Positions 1 to 7,587 of a stretch of DNA of 18,480 nt are shown here, in pieces. The stretch's first letter is position 1, and every line of letters starts with the position of its first letter. Under the pieces are notes generated by a model. That model saw nothing but the letters and a program-made list of their open reading frames with translations, had not been told where the DNA came from and made no database searches. The stretch comes from an uncultured Porphyromonadaceae bacterium (GTDB lineage Bacteria; Bacteroidota; Bacteroidia; Bacteroidales; Muribaculaceae), in the NCBI GenBank assembly GCA_902461565.1, contig CABPYL010000048.1, forward strand, positions 1 to 18,480, written 5' to 3'. A program made the translations under genes and the position numbers.

Positions 1-71
1 AACTTGACCATCTCAAACAGCTCTTCCAATCCTTCAGGAAGGCACATCCATATTGTATCTGCGGTTTTCAT
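1..71 (-). CDS. Partial ORF, probable ISAon1-like transposase N-terminus
   Basis: On the minus strand an open frame begins with ATG at 71 and runs off the window edge. It reads MKTADTIWMCLPEGLEELF and continues. The LPEG...LF pattern resembles the first residues of ISAon1-family transposases of Bacteroidota, which open with an LLPEG-type motif; this rests on family memory and only 23 residues. A -7-like box (TAAATTTG, minus, 76-83) lies only 4 bp before this ATG, so transcription would begin near it. The next in-frame ATG, at 47, may therefore be the real start. No terminal inverted repeat is visible because the element, if it is one, lies outside the window. The position beside a disrupted defence-type gene fits a mobile neighbourhood. 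Confidence 0.4.
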   Translation of the reverse strand, partial: MKTADTIWMCLPEGLEELFEMVK

Positions 72-112
72 CCTGCAAATTTAACACTTTTCCCAAAATC
101 CATGCACCGGAA

Positions 113-142
113 TTTCGGCTTGAGCCGAATATACTATCTTTG
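113..142 (+). promoter_or_regulatory. Promoter of the AbiF-type locus with internal palindrome
   Basis: The -7 box TATCTTTG at 135-142 matches the Bacteroidota consensus TAnnTTTG. An imperfect -33 (TTTC, 113-116) lies 18 bp upstream. Transcription would start near 149, leaving about 59 nt before the ATG at 208. The palindrome TTCGGCT-TG-AGCCGAA (114-129) fills the spacer between the boxes and could be an operator. Confidence 0.6.
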
Positions 143-148
143 TACTCA

Positions 149-207
149 ATATATGACCTCCCACGCTTCCCGTTGAACAGCGCACCCGGGGAGGTCTTCG
201 AGTTTTT
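149..207 (+). ncRNA. Candidate AbiF-associated structured RNA / leader hairpin
   Basis: The predicted transcript from about 149 folds into one compact element. An 8-bp perfect stem GACCTCCC (155-162) with GGGAGGTC (189-196) encloses an inner stem CGCT (164-167) with AGCG (179-182) and an 11-nt apical loop. CCCG in that loop (169-172) could pair with CGGG (187-190) in an alternative or pseudoknotted fold. The element is followed by TTCGAG and T5 (203-207), then directly by the ATG at 208, so it also looks like an intrinsic terminator. The only Shine-Dalgarno-like GGAGG (190-194) is buried in the stem. A conserved structured RNA is known beside abiF genes in several phyla and is proposed to antagonise the HEPN protein; placing this element in that family is inference. 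It could instead be a simple attenuator. Confidence 0.5.
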
Positions 208-1158
208 ATGGACTATACAAAACGCCCTCTTTCCCTGCGGCAACAAATAGAAAAATTAAGATGTCGTGGTCTGTTCATCGATGATGAACAACTTGCCGTG
301 CGATATTTATCCAATATAAGCTATTATCGTCTTAGAGCTTACACTTATCCTTTTCAGAACAATACGGATTTTCTGGCTGATCATCATTTTAATAGAGATG
401 ATATACATTTTTCTGATATTATAGACCTCTACTGTTTTGACCGCCGCCTGCGCTCATTAATGTTTAATGCAATTGAAAAAATTGAGGTGGCAGTTCGTAC
501 AAAAATAGTCCAGACATATTCAGAATCGACCTAGAATAGCCATTGGTTTTGCGATAGTTCCATATATAAGCACCAAATAAAGATAGACAAGGATGGCAAT
601 ACCTCATCCGTGTTTAATTTGTTGATGAAAGATGTTGAAGGTGAGATAAAACGTAGCAACGAAGATTTTATTAAGCATTATTATTTCAAATATAATAATC
701 CGCCTATGCCACCTGCATGGATGACACTGGAGGTACTATCATTAGGTACATTAAGTAAATTATATCAGTTGCTCAAAAAATCCGCCGAGAAGAAATCAAT
801 TGCCAAACAATTTGGATTAAATGATGATAGGGTCTTTGCCAATTGGCTACATGCCATTGCTGTATGGCGCAACTCATGTGCCCACCATAGCCGCGTGTGG
901 AATCGTAGAAGTATCATAAATATCCAGATGCCTTCAAATACCGATTTCCCGTTTCTTGACCATCGTACATTACGGGCTATTCACCCGAATAAAGTTTTTA
1001 CTGTCTTGTGCTGTATAAAATATATAAGTAACATCATAAGTCCTGACAGCGATTTGAAGCGAAATATTCTCTCGATAATTGGAGATGGAGGCAATCTTCT
1101 GAATCTAAGAGAGATGGGGTTCCCGAAGAATTGGAAATTTCTTGATGTCTGGAAATAG
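208..1158 (+). pseudogene. AbiF/AbiD-type (Abi_2) HEPN abortive-infection protein, interrupted by amber codon
   Basis: One frame from ATG 208 to TAG 1158 encodes an Abi_2-type protein of 316 codons, usual length for the family, but has a TAG at 532-534 (codon 109). Frame is kept on both sides, so a single nonsense change explains it. N-terminal hallmarks are LSNISYYRLRAYTYPF (about residues 34-49) and LYCFDRRLRSLMFNAIEKIE-VAVRT (about 74-98), as in Abi_2 proteins. After the stop, NSHWF continues the expected family pattern, where Tyr often precedes, so TAT/TAC to TAG is plausible. The HEPN RNase motif RNSCAH (R221, H226) lies in the second part. A GTG (610) or ATG (625) could start a separate C-terminal piece. 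No other start is available before 208, because an in-frame TGA lies at 154. The gene is clearly AT-richer than its neighbours, suggesting horizontal transfer. Family members degrade RNA to abort phage infection; here the gene is probably inactive unless the stop is suppressed or is a sequencing error. Confidence 0.8.
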
Positions 1159-1176
1159 ACCAAAGATATTCGAGAG

Positions 1177-1210
1177 AAAAAACGCCTTCCGCGTGGTTTT
1201 GCGGAAGGCG
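1177..1210 (-). terminator. Rho-independent terminator of rubrerythrin gene
   Basis: On the minus strand a perfect 10-bp stem (CGCCTTCCGC with GCGGAAGGCG; plus-strand arms 1183-1192 and 1201-1210) with an 8-nt loop is followed by six U (A-tract 1177-1182). It lies 19 bp after the rubrerythrin stop. It is also the first hairpin after the convergent AbiF gene, though no T-run follows it on the plus strand. Confidence 0.9.
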
Positions 1211-1229
1211 TGATATTGTGTCGGGGCTA

Positions 1230-1823
1230 TTATTCGAGATCTTCGGGGTCGTCGAGAGCCATGTAGTGTTCGCGGGGATGGTCGCATGCCGGGCATACAG
1301 CTGGAGGTTCGGTGCCTACATATTCATAGCCGCAGACGAGGCATTTCCAGGTGATGGGCTTGTCGCGCTTCCATACTGTGCCGTCCTGTACCTGCTTGAG
1401 GAAACGGAGGAATCGGTTGCGGTGGTGCATCTCTATTGTGGCGATGGCGCGGAAGTGTTCTGCGATTTCGGTAAAACCTTCCGCGTCGGCTACTTTTGCG
1501 AAACGTTCGTACATTTCAGAGCCTTCCTCAAGCTCCTCGCGGGCAGCAACGGCGAGGTTTTCGGCGGTTGTGCCGATAACACCTGCGTCAATGCCCACGG
1601 GTACGGTTATGGAACCGCCTTCAAGAAATTTGAAGTAGACTTTTGAGTGGCGGAGTTCGTTGGCGGCTGTTTCTTCGAATATTTTCTGGATGGGGAAATA
1701 ATTTTCTTTCTGTGCCTGTGCGGCATAGAAAGTATAACGTGTTACTGCTGTGGATTCGGCAACGTAAGAGATTACAAGATTTTTCTCGGTCTGCGTGCCC
1801 TTGATACTTTTTGGAGTTGTCAT
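1230..1823 (-). CDS. rbr: Rubrerythrin
   Basis: 197-residue two-domain rubrerythrin, a cytoplasmic non-haem di-iron peroxidase that reduces hydrogen peroxide in anaerobes using rubredoxin or NAD(P)H-linked electrons. The ferritin-like four-helix domain (about residues 12-145) shows the expected metal ligands E23, E56 with H59 (NELRH), E97, E100 and E131 with H134 (EMHH). The C-terminal rubredoxin-like domain has CLVCG (C161, C164) and CPAC (C177, C180). Length and residues are complete, so the protein should be active. It lies 61 bp behind the TonB-receptor gene on the same strand and no Bacteroidota -7 box was found in the gap, so co-transcription is possible. A strong terminator follows. 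Confidence 0.97.
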   Translation of the reverse strand: MTTPKSIKGTQTEKNLVISYVAESTAVTRYTFYAAQAQKENYFPIQKIFEETAANELRHSKVYFKFLEGGSITVPVGIDAGVIGTTAENLAVAAREELEEGSEMYERFAKVADAEGFTEIAEHFRAIATIEMHHRNRFLRFLKQVQDGTVWKRDKPITWKCLVCGYEYVGTEPPAVCPACDHPREHYMALDDPEDLE

Positions 1824-1864
1824 AGCTGTAGAGTTTTAAGTACCAGTTTAAACACGCTGGATGT

Positions 1865-1878
1865 GCCGATTGTTCGGC
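1865..1878 (-). other. Short hairpin between TonB receptor and rubrerythrin genes
   Basis: GCCGA-TTGT-TCGGC forms a 5-bp stem just after the TonB-receptor stop codon (1885-1887). There is no U-tract, so it is not a convincing terminator; it could stabilise or process the 3' end of the upstream message. Confidence 0.3.
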
Positions 1879-1884
1879 GGGGCA

Positions 1885-4302
1885 TCAGAATTCCACAGAA
1901 AGGCGCACGTTGAACTGGCGCCGCGTAAGATAGTTGGGTACTGCGTACTGCAGGCGGTTGACATCGGTAACCCAGTAGTAACTGCTCACGTTGCTAATAT
2001 CCAGCAGATTGAATATGTCGGCTCCGAGCCAGATGCTTTTGAAGTGTTTTGCCAGACCGGTACGCGGCTGTCCTTCGGCCGGTGGCGAAAGCAAGGCGTA
2101 CGCCAGGCCGATATCCACGCGCTTGTATGCGGGTGCGCGGAAATAGCCTTTGTCGCGGCTGCCGCGGGGGGCTGTCATAGGCAGACCGTCGGAGAAGATA
2201 CCGCGCAGGTTGAATTTCAGTTTAGGGAACTTTGGGAAATAATCGGTGAAAAAGAGGGCGAAACTGTATCGCTGGTCGGTGGGGCGGGGTACCTTGACGC
2301 CGTTGAGGGTTTCCTGCGTTTTCATAAGCGAGAAACTTATCCAGGAGTCGGTTCCGGGCACAAACTGGCCGAATAGTTTGAAATCGAGCCCCATCGCATA
2401 GCCGTTGGTAAGGTTCTGGCCAGCGTAGACGAGCTTGAGATTGTCTATTTCGTATGGGATTAGGTTGCGTAGGTTCTTATAGTAGGCCTCGCCGGTGATT
2501 TTGAACGGACGGTTTACAGCGCGGAAGGTGTAGTCGGCGCCAAGAATTACCTGGAACGACTGTTGGCTCTTTATCTTGTCGTTTAGGTTAACCACGATAT
2601 TGTCGCCGGGCAGAGTTTCCTGCATGCGGTATTCCTTGTAGAAAGGCGACTGGTAGTACAGGCCTGTAGCGAAGCGTAGTGCCAGGCGCGGGCAGCGGTC
2701 GGGGACGAAGCCTACGCTTACACGTGGGCTGACGAGGAATTCCTTGTTGTAGTCCCAGTAGGACATGCGTATGCCGCCGTTCAGATTCAGATAACCGGCG
2801 CCTGTTTCCAGACGGTAGGTGTCCATAGCGTACATTTCCAGGCGGTTACTGGCGATGTCGTGGTTGGACGAAAGATTATATATCACTTTGAGGGCGTCGG
2901 GGTCGAACGGGAGCGAGTAACCTGCGGAATCGCGTAGTTCCCATTCGCGTGCGCGCTCGTACATTGACTCATGTTTGTAGGTGAGGCCGTAGTCGATGTT
3001 ATGCCTGTTGATGCCTGTAGTGCCTTTCAGGCCCAGCGAGAATACCGAGGCGCGGAAACGGTTGCGGGCATGCTCGTGGTAGCGTCCGACGCCGAGTTCT
3101 CCGCCGATGGCGGGCTTGTCGTCGCTGCCACCGCCGGTACCGGCCTGATCGAGCCAGTACTCGCCGGATATGTCGTAGGAAACAAGTTCGTTAGTGAGGA
3201 ACGCCGAGGCGAGCAGCGAGAATTCGTTGGCTTTATTTGGCTTGAAGCCAAGCCTCATAGCCCCGAAGTAGGTTTCGAAGCGATCCTTCTCCATGCCGTC
3301 GAAGTAGACGGTGAATTCCTTGGCGTCGGTTGACGTGCCGAACTTGGTGGAGCGGTTGTGGGGTATGAATTTATAGTTGTTCACGGCGATGTTGCCGAGG
3401 AACGAAACTTTCCACTTGGGGTTGAAAGTGTAGGTGAGATGCGTCTGGTAGTCGAAGAACTTAGGGTCGTACTCGCCTTTCTCGTCCATAGAACCGAGGA
3501 GCGACGAATTCTGCTTGTAGCGAATGCCGTGCAGCTGCGAGAAGTGGCGCGAGCTGGTGCCTACGGCGGCAGAGGCACCCATAAGCGATGCAGATACAGA
3601 GCCTTCGAAAGCTTCCGGTTCGCGGTATGTGATATCGAGCACAGAGCTCATCTTGTCGCCGTACTGTGCCGAGAAACCACCGGTGGAGAAGCCTATCGCT
3701 CCCACCATATCGGGATTCACAATGCTGAGGCCTTCCTGCTGTCCGGAGGAAATAAGCTGCGGACGGTATACTTCTATGCCGTTGATATATACGGAGTTCT
3801 CGTCGTAGCTGCCGCCGCGAACACTGTACTGGCTTGACATTTCGTTGTTGCTGTTCACACCCGCCATTGTGGTGAGCAGCGATTCCACACTGCCTCCGCT
3901 CACGTCGGGCGCCAGTTTGTAGCCTGCGCCGTCGATTTTCTGCATTCCGGATGTCTGCTTCTGTATATCCGTAACCTCGATGCCGCCCAAAGCGTAGGTG
4001 GCCGGCGACATTTTTACGTTTACGGTAACGCTGCCGCTTGTGTCGACAAGCCTGCGATGCGATTCTTCGTAGCCTATACAGCTGAAAACGATGCGGATTG
4101 TGTCGGCTTCGGGCGCGCTGAGGCTGTAGCGGCCGTCTAAGCCGCTTGTTGTACCTACGGCCTTTCCCGCGATTTTTACGGTTACGAATTCCAGAGGCTC
4201 GTTATTCTCGTCGGTAACGAGGCCCGAAATCTTAACCGGCCCTTTCGCGTATAGGCCTGTGGCGCAGAATATGATAAGTAGAAATGTAATAATCCGGTTC
4301 AT
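1885..4302 (-). CDS. TonB-dependent outer-membrane receptor with carboxypeptidase-regulatory-like N-domain
   Basis: 805 residues. A signal peptide (residues 1-19, cut after LYA) is followed by a CarboxypepD_reg-like beta-sandwich (about 22-100, with PLEFVTVKIAG and GLDGRYSL). A plug domain follows (about 115-230, with YSVRGGSYDENSVYINGIEVY around 159-179 and STGGFSAQYGDKMSSVLDI near 206-224). The rest is a 22-strand-type barrel ending in Phe (RLSVEF), as outer-membrane proteins do. It imports an unknown ligand through the outer membrane using TonB energy. It is shorter than SusC proteins (about 1000 residues) and has no SusD partner, so a glycan system is unlikely; a metal chelate, peptide or cofactor is possible, but nothing in the sequence decides. 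Divergent from the polyprenyl synthase gene; rubrerythrin follows on the same strand. Confidence 0.93.
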   Translation of the reverse strand: MNRIITFLLIIFCATGLYAKGPVKISGLVTDENNEPLEFVTVKIAGKAVGTTSGLDGRYSLSAPEADTIRIVFSCIGYEESHRRLVDTSGSVTVNVKMSPATYALGGIEVTDIQKQTSGMQKIDGAGYKLAPDVSGGSVESLLTTMAGVNSNNEMSSQYSVRGGSYDENSVYINGIEVYRPQLISSGQQEGLSIVNPDMVGAIGFSTGGFSAQYGDKMSSVLDITYREPEAFEGSVSASLMGASAAVGTSSRHFSQLHGIRYKQNSSLLGSMDEKGEYDPKFFDYQTHLTYTFNPKWKVSFLGNIAVNNYKFIPHNRSTKFGTSTDAKEFTVYFDGMEKDRFETYFGAMRLGFKPNKANEFSLLASAFLTNELVSYDISGEYWLDQAGTGGGSDDKPAIGGELGVGRYHEHARNRFRASVFSLGLKGTTGINRHNIDYGLTYKHESMYERAREWELRDSAGYSLPFDPDALKVIYNLSSNHDIASNRLEMYAMDTYRLETGAGYLNLNGGIRMSYWDYNKEFLVSPRVSVGFVPDRCPRLALRFATGLYYQSPFYKEYRMQETLPGDNIVVNLNDKIKSQQSFQVILGADYTFRAVNRPFKITGEAYYKNLRNLIPYEIDNLKLVYAGQNLTNGYAMGLDFKLFGQFVPGTDSWISFSLMKTQETLNGVKVPRPTDQRYSFALFFTDYFPKFPKLKFNLRGIFSDGLPMTAPRGSRDKGYFRAPAYKRVDIGLAYALLSPPAEGQPRTGLAKHFKSIWLGADIFNLLDISNVSSYYWVTDVNRLQYAVPNYLTRRQFNVRLSVEF

Positions 4303-4322
4303 ATATGGAATAATAACGTGCG

Positions 4323-4348
4323 CGCCGGCGAAAAATTGTCCGCCGGCG
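4323..4348. repeat. 8-bp inverted repeat in divergent intergenic region
   Basis: CGCCGGCG (4323-4330) and CGCCGGCG (4341-4348) are separated by 10 nt. Each copy is itself palindromic, so they are both a direct and an inverted repeat. They lie 20 bp upstream of the TonB-receptor start, probably in its 5' untranslated RNA, where they could form a GC-rich hairpin, or they may bind a regulator. Confidence 0.5.
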
Positions 4349-4360
4349 AAACCTTATGGA

Positions 4361-4392
4361 TTTGGGTGTTTGCAAAGTTTTTTTTAATTTTG
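4361..4392 (+). promoter_or_regulatory. Promoter of polyprenyl synthase operon
   Basis: -33 box TTTG (4361-4364) and -7 box TAATTTTG (4385-4392) with a 20-bp spacer fit the Bacteroidota consensus exactly. The start of transcription near 4398 gives a leader of only about 10 nt before the ATG at 4410. The palindrome TTTGCAAA occurs twice, at 4369-4376 and 4389-4396, exactly 20 bp apart. Confidence 0.8.
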
Positions 4393-4409
4393 CAAATCAT
4401 TGACGAATA

Positions 4410-5387
4410 ATGACAACTCTCGAGAAACTCATTGGCTTTCACAAAGGGGATATAGACGAGCTGAACGCGCATATAGAGCGCCGGTTATCGTCATCCGGAA
4501 ATCCCATGATGAGCCGCATAATAATATCGCTCCTGCGCACCAAAGGCAAGCAGCTACGCCCTTTGCTGCTGATAATGTGCGCTAAAATGTTCGGCGCGTC
4601 GGGCAGTAAGGTTATGTCGGCTGCCGCCGCCGTAGAGCTGCTCCACAACGCATCGCTTATTCACGACGATGTTGTGGACAACTCGTCCACACGTCGCGGA
4701 AACCCTACCGTCAATGCCGTATGGGACAACCATGTGGCTGTATTGGTTGGCGATTTTTTTACTTCATCGGCCATGCAGGAGGCCATCGACACAGGAGAGA
4801 TACGCATTGTGGACGCTCTGTGCAGCCTTGGCCGCGATCTGTCGTTGGGCGAGATTGACCAGATTTACAATGCACGCGAGCACACCCTCGACGAATCGAA
4901 CTATTTCCGTATCATCGACTATAAGACTGCTTCGCTCTTTGTGGCAAGCGCCCGCATGGGCTGCATCGCCGCCGGCGCTCCCGACGATAAAACCGAGGCG
5001 CTTGCGCGTTATGCGTTGTTGTTTGGGCGTTGTTTTCAGTTGCGCGACGATATTTTCGATTATTACGATGCCGCTACCGTAGGCAAACCCACCGGCAACG
5101 ACTTGCGCGAGGGTAAGGTTACATTGCCGTTGCTCAAGGCTCTGCAGTCCGGCGCTCCCGAATGCCGTGCTATACGCGATCTGCTTGGAAAGGATAATCT
5201 ATCCGACCCCGAAATTGCCGTGATTCAGAAATTCGCACGCGATAACGGCGGCATAGAAAGCACCTACGCGACGATGGACAGCCTCAAGCACCAGGCGATG
5301 GCGCAGCTCGATGTTTTTCCCGCCGAAGAACCGATCCGGCAACAACTTATGGAGCTGTTCGATTTTATTATCGAGCGTAAATTCTGA
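4410..5387 (+). CDS. ispB: All-trans polyprenyl diphosphate synthase (IspB-like)
   Basis: 325-residue prenyl chain elongase of the polyprenyl_synt family, which condenses isopentenyl diphosphate onto allylic diphosphates to build the long side chain of menaquinone. Seen in order: GKQLRP (46-51, substrate diphosphate binding), first aspartate-rich motif HDDVVDNSSTRRG (D86, D87, D90), the KT pair (172-173) and second aspartate-rich motif LRDDIFDYY (D213, D214, D217), then GKPTGNDLREGKVTLP. All Mg-diphosphate ligands are present. The residues before the first motif, which set chain length, are small (A81, S82), consistent with a long product. It is 6 bp upstream of the Ig-like lipoprotein gene, so the two form an operon. 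Exact chain length cannot be read from the sequence. Confidence 0.93.
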   Translation: MTTLEKLIGFHKGDIDELNAHIERRLSSSGNPMMSRIIISLLRTKGKQLRPLLLIMCAKMFGASGSKVMSAAAAVELLHNASLIHDDVVDNSSTRRGNPTVNAVWDNHVAVLVGDFFTSSAMQEAIDTGEIRIVDALCSLGRDLSLGEIDQIYNAREHTLDESNYFRIIDYKTASLFVASARMGCIAAGAPDDKTEALARYALLFGRCFQLRDDIFDYYDAATVGKPTGNDLREGKVTLPLLKALQSGAPECRAIRDLLGKDNLSDPEIAVIQKFARDNGGIESTYATMDSLKHQAMAQLDVFPAEEPIRQQLMELFDFIIERKF

Positions 5388-5393
5388 CAGACG

Positions 5394-7460
5394 ATGAAAC
5401 GTCGCGACAACAACTTTGCCGACATGCGGATGCTGCTGTGGGGCGTATTCGCGCTCCTGATGGCTGCTTGTGCGAGCATAGGCCGTCCCGAAGGCGGCGA
5501 GCGCGACGAGTTGCCTCCGAAGTTTGTCCGTTCCGACCCGGCCCCGGGTGCGCTGAACGTGAACACCGACCGTATGTCGGTGATTTTTGATGAGAACATA
5601 CAGTTGGAGGACGCCTTCAACAAGGTGGTTGTATCGCCGGCACAGAAAACACCGCCGACGGTATCGGCCAACGGGCGTCGCCTTAGTGTGCAGTTCCGCG
5701 ACACTCTGCGCGAGAACACCACATATACTGTCGACTTTGCCGACGCCATAAAGGACCTCAACGAAGGCAATATACTGGACGGCTTCGCCCTCGATTTCTC
5801 CACAGGCCCGAGCATAGACACTCTGCGAATCTCAGGCATAGTGCTCCAGGCCGAAAATCTCGAACCTGCACAGGGTATGCTTGTGGGCGTATATTCCAAC
5901 CTGTCGGACACAGCGATAACCACATTGCCGCTCGACCGCATCGCACGTACCAATCAGTACGGCCAGTTCACAATCCGCAATCTCCCTGAAGGTACGTACC
6001 GCATATTCGCTATCAACGACATCAACCGCGACTATCACTGGGACCGGTCGGAGGACATCGCTTTCTACGACGAGCTGATCGTACCCACTACCGAACCTAT
6101 CGAAGTTACCGACACGCTGTATGCCGTCAGCGGAGCTGACTCGCTCAGCACTCGTCAGGGCATACGCTATCTGCCCAACGATATTCTGCTAACCTGGTTC
6201 AACGAGGGTTACAAGGCACACTATCTCTCCAACTACGCCCGCCCCGAACGCCGAAAAATCACCCTCGGCTTCGGTGCTCCGCTGGACTCGCTGCCGCAGG
6301 TACGTATCGTGGACGGCGCTCCAGGTGCTGGCCGCGACATCGGCGAATGGGCCTTGGTGCAACCGAATGAAACCCTGGATTCGCTTATCTACTGGATAAA
6401 AGATCCGGAAGTGGTGGCTGCCGACTCGCTGCGTCTGGATGTGCGCTATCAGAAAAACGATACCCTCGACCGCCTTGTGTGGACCACCGACACCCTGCGC
6501 TTTTTTTTCCGCGAACCCAAAGCTAAGAAGAAAAAGAAAAAACAGGACGACGAAGTAGAAACCCCGCGTTTCACTGTGGACAGCATCACCGGCGACACAA
6601 CCTTCCTGCCGCCGCCCGATCTTGAGTATCTGTCTCTCTCCGCCAAATCCGGTACTACACAGGAGCTGGGACAGTCGCTGTCCATCGAGGTAGGTGTTCC
6701 TTTGGAACGCCTCGATACCGCCGGCATACATCTTTCGATGATGGTGGATTCGGTATGGACACCACAGAAATTCACTATACGGCCCGACTCGCTCAACAGT
6801 CTTCAGGGTCTTCTGTTCGATACAGCCTGGAATCCCGGTGAGAAATATCAGTTCGCTGTGGATACACTCGCCGCCACAAGTATCTACGGCACATGGAACA
6901 AGCCTTACAAACACGAGTTCACCCTAAAGAAAACCGAGGATTATTCCAACCTAAAGGTTAAACTCCCCGGACTTGATTCCCTGCAGGCGGTGGTAGAACT
7001 GATGAGCACCGCCGATGCGCCCGTCATGAAGGTCATAAAACCTGTCGGCGCCGACGTGGCCGAGCTTAAGCTTATAACTCCCGGGAAGTATTACCTGCGC
7101 ATGTATATCGACGGCAATCTGAACGGCAAATGGGATACCGGCAACCTCACTGATTCCATTCAGCCGGAGGAAGTTTTCTATTTTGCAAAGCGGCTGGATC
7201 TAAAGAAAAACTGGGATATAGAGCAGACGTGGGATATCTATGAATTGCCTGTCGACGCTCAGAAGCCTTATGCCATAAAGAAGAACAAACCCAAGCTGAA
7301 ACGTGGCGAGAAGGCACCGCGAGAGGAAGGCGACGAAGAAGACGAGGACGGTTTCGGCGGCAACCGTTACGGCGGTTCCGGAAATAATGGCTTCGGCGGT
7401 TTCGGTGGGTTCGGTGGCGGCCTCCAGAAAAACAACGGCGGCAACCTCCGCGTCCAATAG
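5394..7460 (+). CDS. Ig-like (Big_5-type) domain lipoprotein, large, Gly-rich tail
   Basis: 688-residue predicted lipoprotein. A lipobox-like LMAAC (Cys26) follows a hydrophobic stretch; the Met at -3 is non-ideal. Residues about 40-137 form a Big_5 (SbsA-like) Ig fold, with FVRSDPAPGALNV, MSVIFDENIQL and ENTTYTVDFADAIKDLNEGN, the pattern common in Bacteroidota. Residues about 145-235 resemble a prealbumin/carboxypeptidase-regulatory fold (GQFTIRNLPEGTYRIFAINDINRD), and a similar DGNLNGKWDTGN segment recurs near the C-terminus. A Lys run (K381-K386) and an acidic/basic linker precede a Gly/Phe/Asn-rich tail (about 653-688). Genes of this kind commonly sit beside polyprenyl synthase genes in Bacteroidota, but no function is established. 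It probably acts in the periplasm or at the outer membrane. A start at M11 or M13 is possible; ATG 5394 is kept because it is closest to the upstream stop. Confidence 0.85.
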   Translation: MKRRDNNFADMRMLLWGVFALLMAACASIGRPEGGERDELPPKFVRSDPAPGALNVNTDRMSVIFDENIQLEDAFNKVVVSPAQKTPPTVSANGRRLSVQFRDTLRENTTYTVDFADAIKDLNEGNILDGFALDFSTGPSIDTLRISGIVLQAENLEPAQGMLVGVYSNLSDTAITTLPLDRIARTNQYGQFTIRNLPEGTYRIFAINDINRDYHWDRSEDIAFYDELIVPTTEPIEVTDTLYAVSGADSLSTRQGIRYLPNDILLTWFNEGYKAHYLSNYARPERRKITLGFGAPLDSLPQVRIVDGAPGAGRDIGEWALVQPNETLDSLIYWIKDPEVVAADSLRLDVRYQKNDTLDRLVWTTDTLRFFFREPKAKKKKKKQDDEVETPRFTVDSITGDTTFLPPPDLEYLSLSAKSGTTQELGQSLSIEVGVPLERLDTAGIHLSMMVDSVWTPQKFTIRPDSLNSLQGLLFDTAWNPGEKYQFAVDTLAATSIYGTWNKPYKHEFTLKKTEDYSNLKVKLPGLDSLQAVVELMSTADAPVMKVIKPVGADVAELKLITPGKYYLRMYIDGNLNGKWDTGNLTDSIQPEEVFYFAKRLDLKKNWDIEQTWDIYELPVDAQKPYAIKKNKPKLKRGEKAPREEGDEEDEDGFGGNRYGGSGNNGFGGFGGFGGGLQKNNGGNLRVQ

Positions 7461-7508
7461 AGGGGATTGCACCGTTTTTCTATAATATTCTATAACCGGA
7501 ATGTATAA

Positions 7509-7550
7509 ATACCACCGCAGCGACGCTTCACAGTGCCGCTGCGGTGGTAT
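7509..7550. terminator. 14-bp perfect hairpin downstream of the Ig-like lipoprotein gene
   Basis: ATACCACCGCAGCG (7509-7522) and CGCTGCGGTGGTAT (7537-7550) form a 14-bp perfect stem with a 14-nt loop, 48 bp past the stop at 7460. No T-run follows directly (AAACC), so it is terminator-like or an mRNA 3'-end stabiliser rather than a textbook intrinsic terminator. Confidence 0.65.
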
Positions 7551-7587
7551 AAACCAATCATTATCACATTCCTTGCAATGGAAAAAG

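Noticed and set aside
34..250. Two short open frames (70 and 65 codons) across the AbiF leader
   Set aside because: They run through the promoter and hairpin on opposite strands and resemble no family; the structured-RNA reading explains the region better.
6501..6546. T8 and A-rich runs inside the Ig-like lipoprotein gene as a phase-variation or frameshift site
   Set aside because: The frame remains open with coherent protein on both sides (Phe run and Lys run), so there is no sign of slippage in this copy.
6189..6914. 241-codon minus-strand open frame
   Set aside because: Antisense to the Ig-like lipoprotein gene, which has good domain evidence; no start signals.
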